A stretch of DNA of 64,000 bases from Bacillota bacterium. Its GTDB lineage: Bacteria > Bacillota > UBA994 > PWPR01. The notes beneath the pieces were generated by a model. It was not told the DNA's origin. It ran no database searches and saw nothing but the letters and a program-made list of their open reading frames with translations. Both the position numbers and the translations under genes were made by a program. The stretch is from positions 1 through 64,000 of the forward strand of contig JANQLZ010000116.1 in assembly GCA_028280325.1 (NCBI GenBank). The letters run 5' to 3'. Of the stretch, positions 62,157 through 64,000 are shown in pieces (the stretch's first letter is position 1; every line of letters begins with the position of its first letter).

Positions 62157-63911
62157 ATGGGTGCATTTAAAAGAATCCTGGTTTACGCTGAGGAATATAA
62201 AAATAAGATCTATCTCGCTGCTTTTCTTATTTTTTTAAGTGTTATTATGGGCATCATTCCATATTTAATTACTAACGATATTATCGTAAACTTTATGACA
62301 AACGGTGAGATCAGTTTGGGCTATCTGATGCTGATGTCCTGTGGCGTGGTTGTCAGTCTGTTTCTACAGTCGTTTCTGTACTTTAGGGGGCTTTCAGCTT
62401 CTCATAAAGCGGCTTTTGATACTTTGATGGGCATTAGAGTAAGATTCGCTGATAAAATGACTAAACTGCCGCTGGGAGACATTACGGCTAAAGGCACTGG
62501 CAGTTATAAGAAAAACTTCGTTGATGATATTGAAGCAATAGAGGCTTTAATAGCCCACTTTATTCCAGAGGGCATACCTTATGTGATTGTTCCAATAATT
62601 GTATTCATAATATTATTCGCGATTGATTGGCGATTGGCATTATTGGCTATGGCTTCAATTCCAGTTGGGACTATGGCTATGGCTATAATGCTGAAAACCG
62701 GTAAGAGCAGAATGCGGGCCTACTATCAATCAGCTCAAAAAATGAACTCCATTATCGTTGAGTATGTTTCGGGAATGGAAGTAATTAAAATCTTTAATCG
62801 TACCGCTAAATCTTTTGAGAAGTATACCTCATCGGTTGAGAACTACAAGAAATACACCCTGGCCTGGGTCAAAGATTCCTGGACTTACATGGCTATATAT
62901 GGCGCAGTTTTGCCCTGCACCGTAATATTGCTGCTTCCTGTAGGTACCCTGTTCTACATCAATGGGACTCTGTCGCTTCCGACTTTTGTCTTTTCACTAA
63001 TGTTAACCATGAGTCTGAGCCTGCCATTGGTGCGGCTGGTCGAGTTTTTTCCATTAATTCCAATACTGAGTTATAAAATTGAGCAATTAGAAAATACCTT
63101 CTCAGGTGAGGAATTGAAGACAGCTGCTACCAGTGCTGTGGTAGATGGCCATGATGTGGCATTTCATAATGTCACTTTTGCCTATAACCAGCAAGAGGTT
63201 ATCAAAGATGTCTCTTTTGTGGCAAAAGAAAACAATGTAACAGCGATAGTAGGGGAATCAGGTAGTGGCAAGAGTACCCTGGCCAGGCTGCTGGTCCATT
63301 ATTGGGACGTCAAAGAGGGTCAGATATCAGTTGGGGGAGTTAATATAAACCAATTGCCTTTTGCTAAATTAATGGATCTTATCAGCTATGTTTCTCAGGA
63401 TACCTTTCTTTTCAATGACTCGATCATGGAGAATATTCGGATTGGCAAACCAGATGCTACTGATGAAGAAATTATCGAGGTGGCCAAACTGGCCAGGTGC
63501 CATGACTTTATTGTAAAGATGCCGGATGGCTATCATACTAAAGTAGGTGACTCCGGCAATAAACTTTCCGGGGGAGAGAAACAGAGAATTACTATTGCCA
63601 GAGCAATTATTAAGAATGCTCCGATTATTGTTCTGGACGAAGCCACAGCTGCCACAGATTTAGAAAACGAAGATAAAATCCAGGAGGCACTCAATAAGCT
63701 GATCGTCGGCAAAACTTTAATTGTAATAGCCCATAGATTATCTACAATTGTTGAAGCAGATAACATCATAGTGATGAAAGCCGGACAGGTAGTAATGCAG
63801 GGCAGTCATCAACAGCTGCTGGAGAAATCAGCTGAGTATCAAACCTTATGGAACGCTCATATCCAATCAGTAAATTGGGATATTGTAGTTAAGGAGGAGC
63901 AAAATGCTTAA
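62157..63911 (+). CDS. ABC transporter with fused membrane and ATPase domains, YbtP/IrtA-like
   Basis: A 584-aa type IV ABC half-transporter: six-helix membrane domain (about 1-320) and an ATPase domain with Walker A GESGSGKSTLARLL, YVSQDTFLFNDSIMENIRIG, signature LSGGEKQRITIARA, Walker B IIVLDEATAATD and H-loop IAHRLSTI. The segment ASHKAAFDTLMGIRVRFADK is typical of YbtPQ/IrtAB-like proteins that import ferric or metal-siderophore complexes. AGGAGGGG precedes ATG 62157. The following gene overlaps by 8 bases, giving a heterodimer. Confidence 0.9.
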   Translation: MGAFKRILVYAEEYKNKIYLAAFLIFLSVIMGIIPYLITNDIIVNFMTNGEISLGYLMLMSCGVVVSLFLQSFLYFRGLSASHKAAFDTLMGIRVRFADKMTKLPLGDITAKGTGSYKKNFVDDIEAIEALIAHFIPEGIPYVIVPIIVFIILFAIDWRLALLAMASIPVGTMAMAIMLKTGKSRMRAYYQSAQKMNSIIVEYVSGMEVIKIFNRTAKSFEKYTSSVENYKKYTLAWVKDSWTYMAIYGAVLPCTVILLLPVGTLFYINGTLSLPTFVFSLMLTMSLSLPLVRLVEFFPLIPILSYKIEQLENTFSGEELKTAATSAVVDGHDVAFHNVTFAYNQQEVIKDVSFVAKENNVTAIVGESGSGKSTLARLLVHYWDVKEGQISVGGVNINQLPFAKLMDLISYVSQDTFLFNDSIMENIRIGKPDATDEEIIEVAKLARCHDFIVKMPDGYHTKVGDSGNKLSGGEKQRITIARAIIKNAPIIVLDEATAATDLENEDKIQEALNKLIVGKTLIVIAHRLSTIVEADNIIVMKAGQVVMQGSHQQLLEKSAEYQTLWNAHIQSVNWDIVVKEEQNA

Positions 63912-64000
63912 GATAGTCAGTCGCATCTTTAATTTAGCTGATGATTATGCCATAAAACTTAAAATGGCTGTCGTTTTTAGTTTTTTTGAAGCAATTTTTA
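63904..64000 (+). CDS. Second ABC half-transporter, YbtQ/IrtB-like, cut by window edge
   Basis: An open frame starting ATG 63904 inside the end of the previous gene: MLKIVSRIFNLADDYAIKLK then a hydrophobic helix. AAGGAGG lies just upstream. Position and overlap make it almost certainly the partner subunit of the YbtP-like protein. Only 32 codons are visible, so the ATPase domain cannot be checked. Confidence 0.75.
   Translation, partial: MLKIVSRIFNLADDYAIKLKMAVVFSFFEAIF

Overview
The window is a chromosomal segment of an endospore-forming, low-GC Firmicute, most likely an anaerobe of the class Clostridia or a closely related lineage. The evidence is the division and cell-wall cluster mraZ to ftsZ, the sporulation genes spoIIGA, sigE, sigG, spoIIR, ylbJ and spoVM, three alpha/beta-type small acid-soluble spore protein (SASP) genes, a Firmicute-type PyrR attenuator and RqcH. 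A genus cannot be named from the sequence alone. Most of the window is core housekeeping DNA on the + strand; accessory DNA lies mainly in the first 4 kb and the last 11 kb.

Layout. 1-5.5 kb: iron-sulfur flavoprotein and YdcZ-type transporter (-), endonuclease III, a MATE exporter, an unusual SASP with a repetitive tail (-), an AIR-synthase-like enzyme and a short SASP (-). 5.6-7.9 kb: Hsp33 and two-subunit class I fumarase. 8.0-21.6 kb: MraZ operator array and mraZ-rsmH-ftsL-ftsI-murE-murF-mraY-ftsW-murA-ftsQ-ftsA-ftsZ, with murD, murG, murC, murB and ddl absent. 21.8-25.1 kb: spoIIGA-sigE-(two terminators, forespore promoter)-sigG-spoIIR. 25.1-29.7 kb: ylmC/ymxH, nrdR, HlyD-like gene, yggS, yggT, lspA, rluD. 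29.7-31.6 kb: PyrR attenuator, pyrR, uracil permease. 31.6-32.3 kb: a 670-bp convergent gap containing two copies of a roughly 163-bp structured repeat plus arrays of short hairpins. 32.3-34 kb: rqcH (-). 34.1-46.8 kb: yicC-gmk-rpoZ-priA-def-fmt-zinc protease-rsmB-rlmN-PP2C-prkC-rsgA-rpe. 46.9-47.7 kb (-): spoVM (24 codons), a small membrane protein, 43-bp tandem hairpin repeats, rpmB. 47.8-53.2 kb: asp23-like, yloV/fakA, SASP, rsmD, coaD, ylbJ (-), small membrane protein. 53.2-55.7 kb (-): a winged-helix regulator with no usable start, then a MarR regulator-arsM-arsN1-like arsenic operon. 55.9-64 kb: Fur-box-bearing AraC regulator, Nik/Opp-type ABC importer genes, a NikA-like lipoprotein and the start of a YbtPQ/IrtAB-like ABC pair, cut by the window edge.

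How they work together. The division cluster supplies peptidoglycan precursor enzymes and the Z-ring. Directly downstream lie the sender (SpoIIR), receiver protease (SpoIIGA) and target (pro-sigma-E) of the forespore to mother-cell signal, with the next forespore sigma factor (sigma-G). A sigma-G-type promoter precedes one SASP, and a mother-cell-type promoter precedes the spoVM pair. At the right end, a Fur-like box over the AraC promoter and the importer plus YbtPQ-like gene order suggest iron- or metallophore-linked metal uptake. No single novel protein system stands out. The strongest undescribed signals are the covarying structured repeats at 31637-31965 and 47298-47450, the repeat-tailed SASP, the FtsZ tail extension, and the unannotated small genes (spoVM, the 58-aa SASP, the disrupted regulator).
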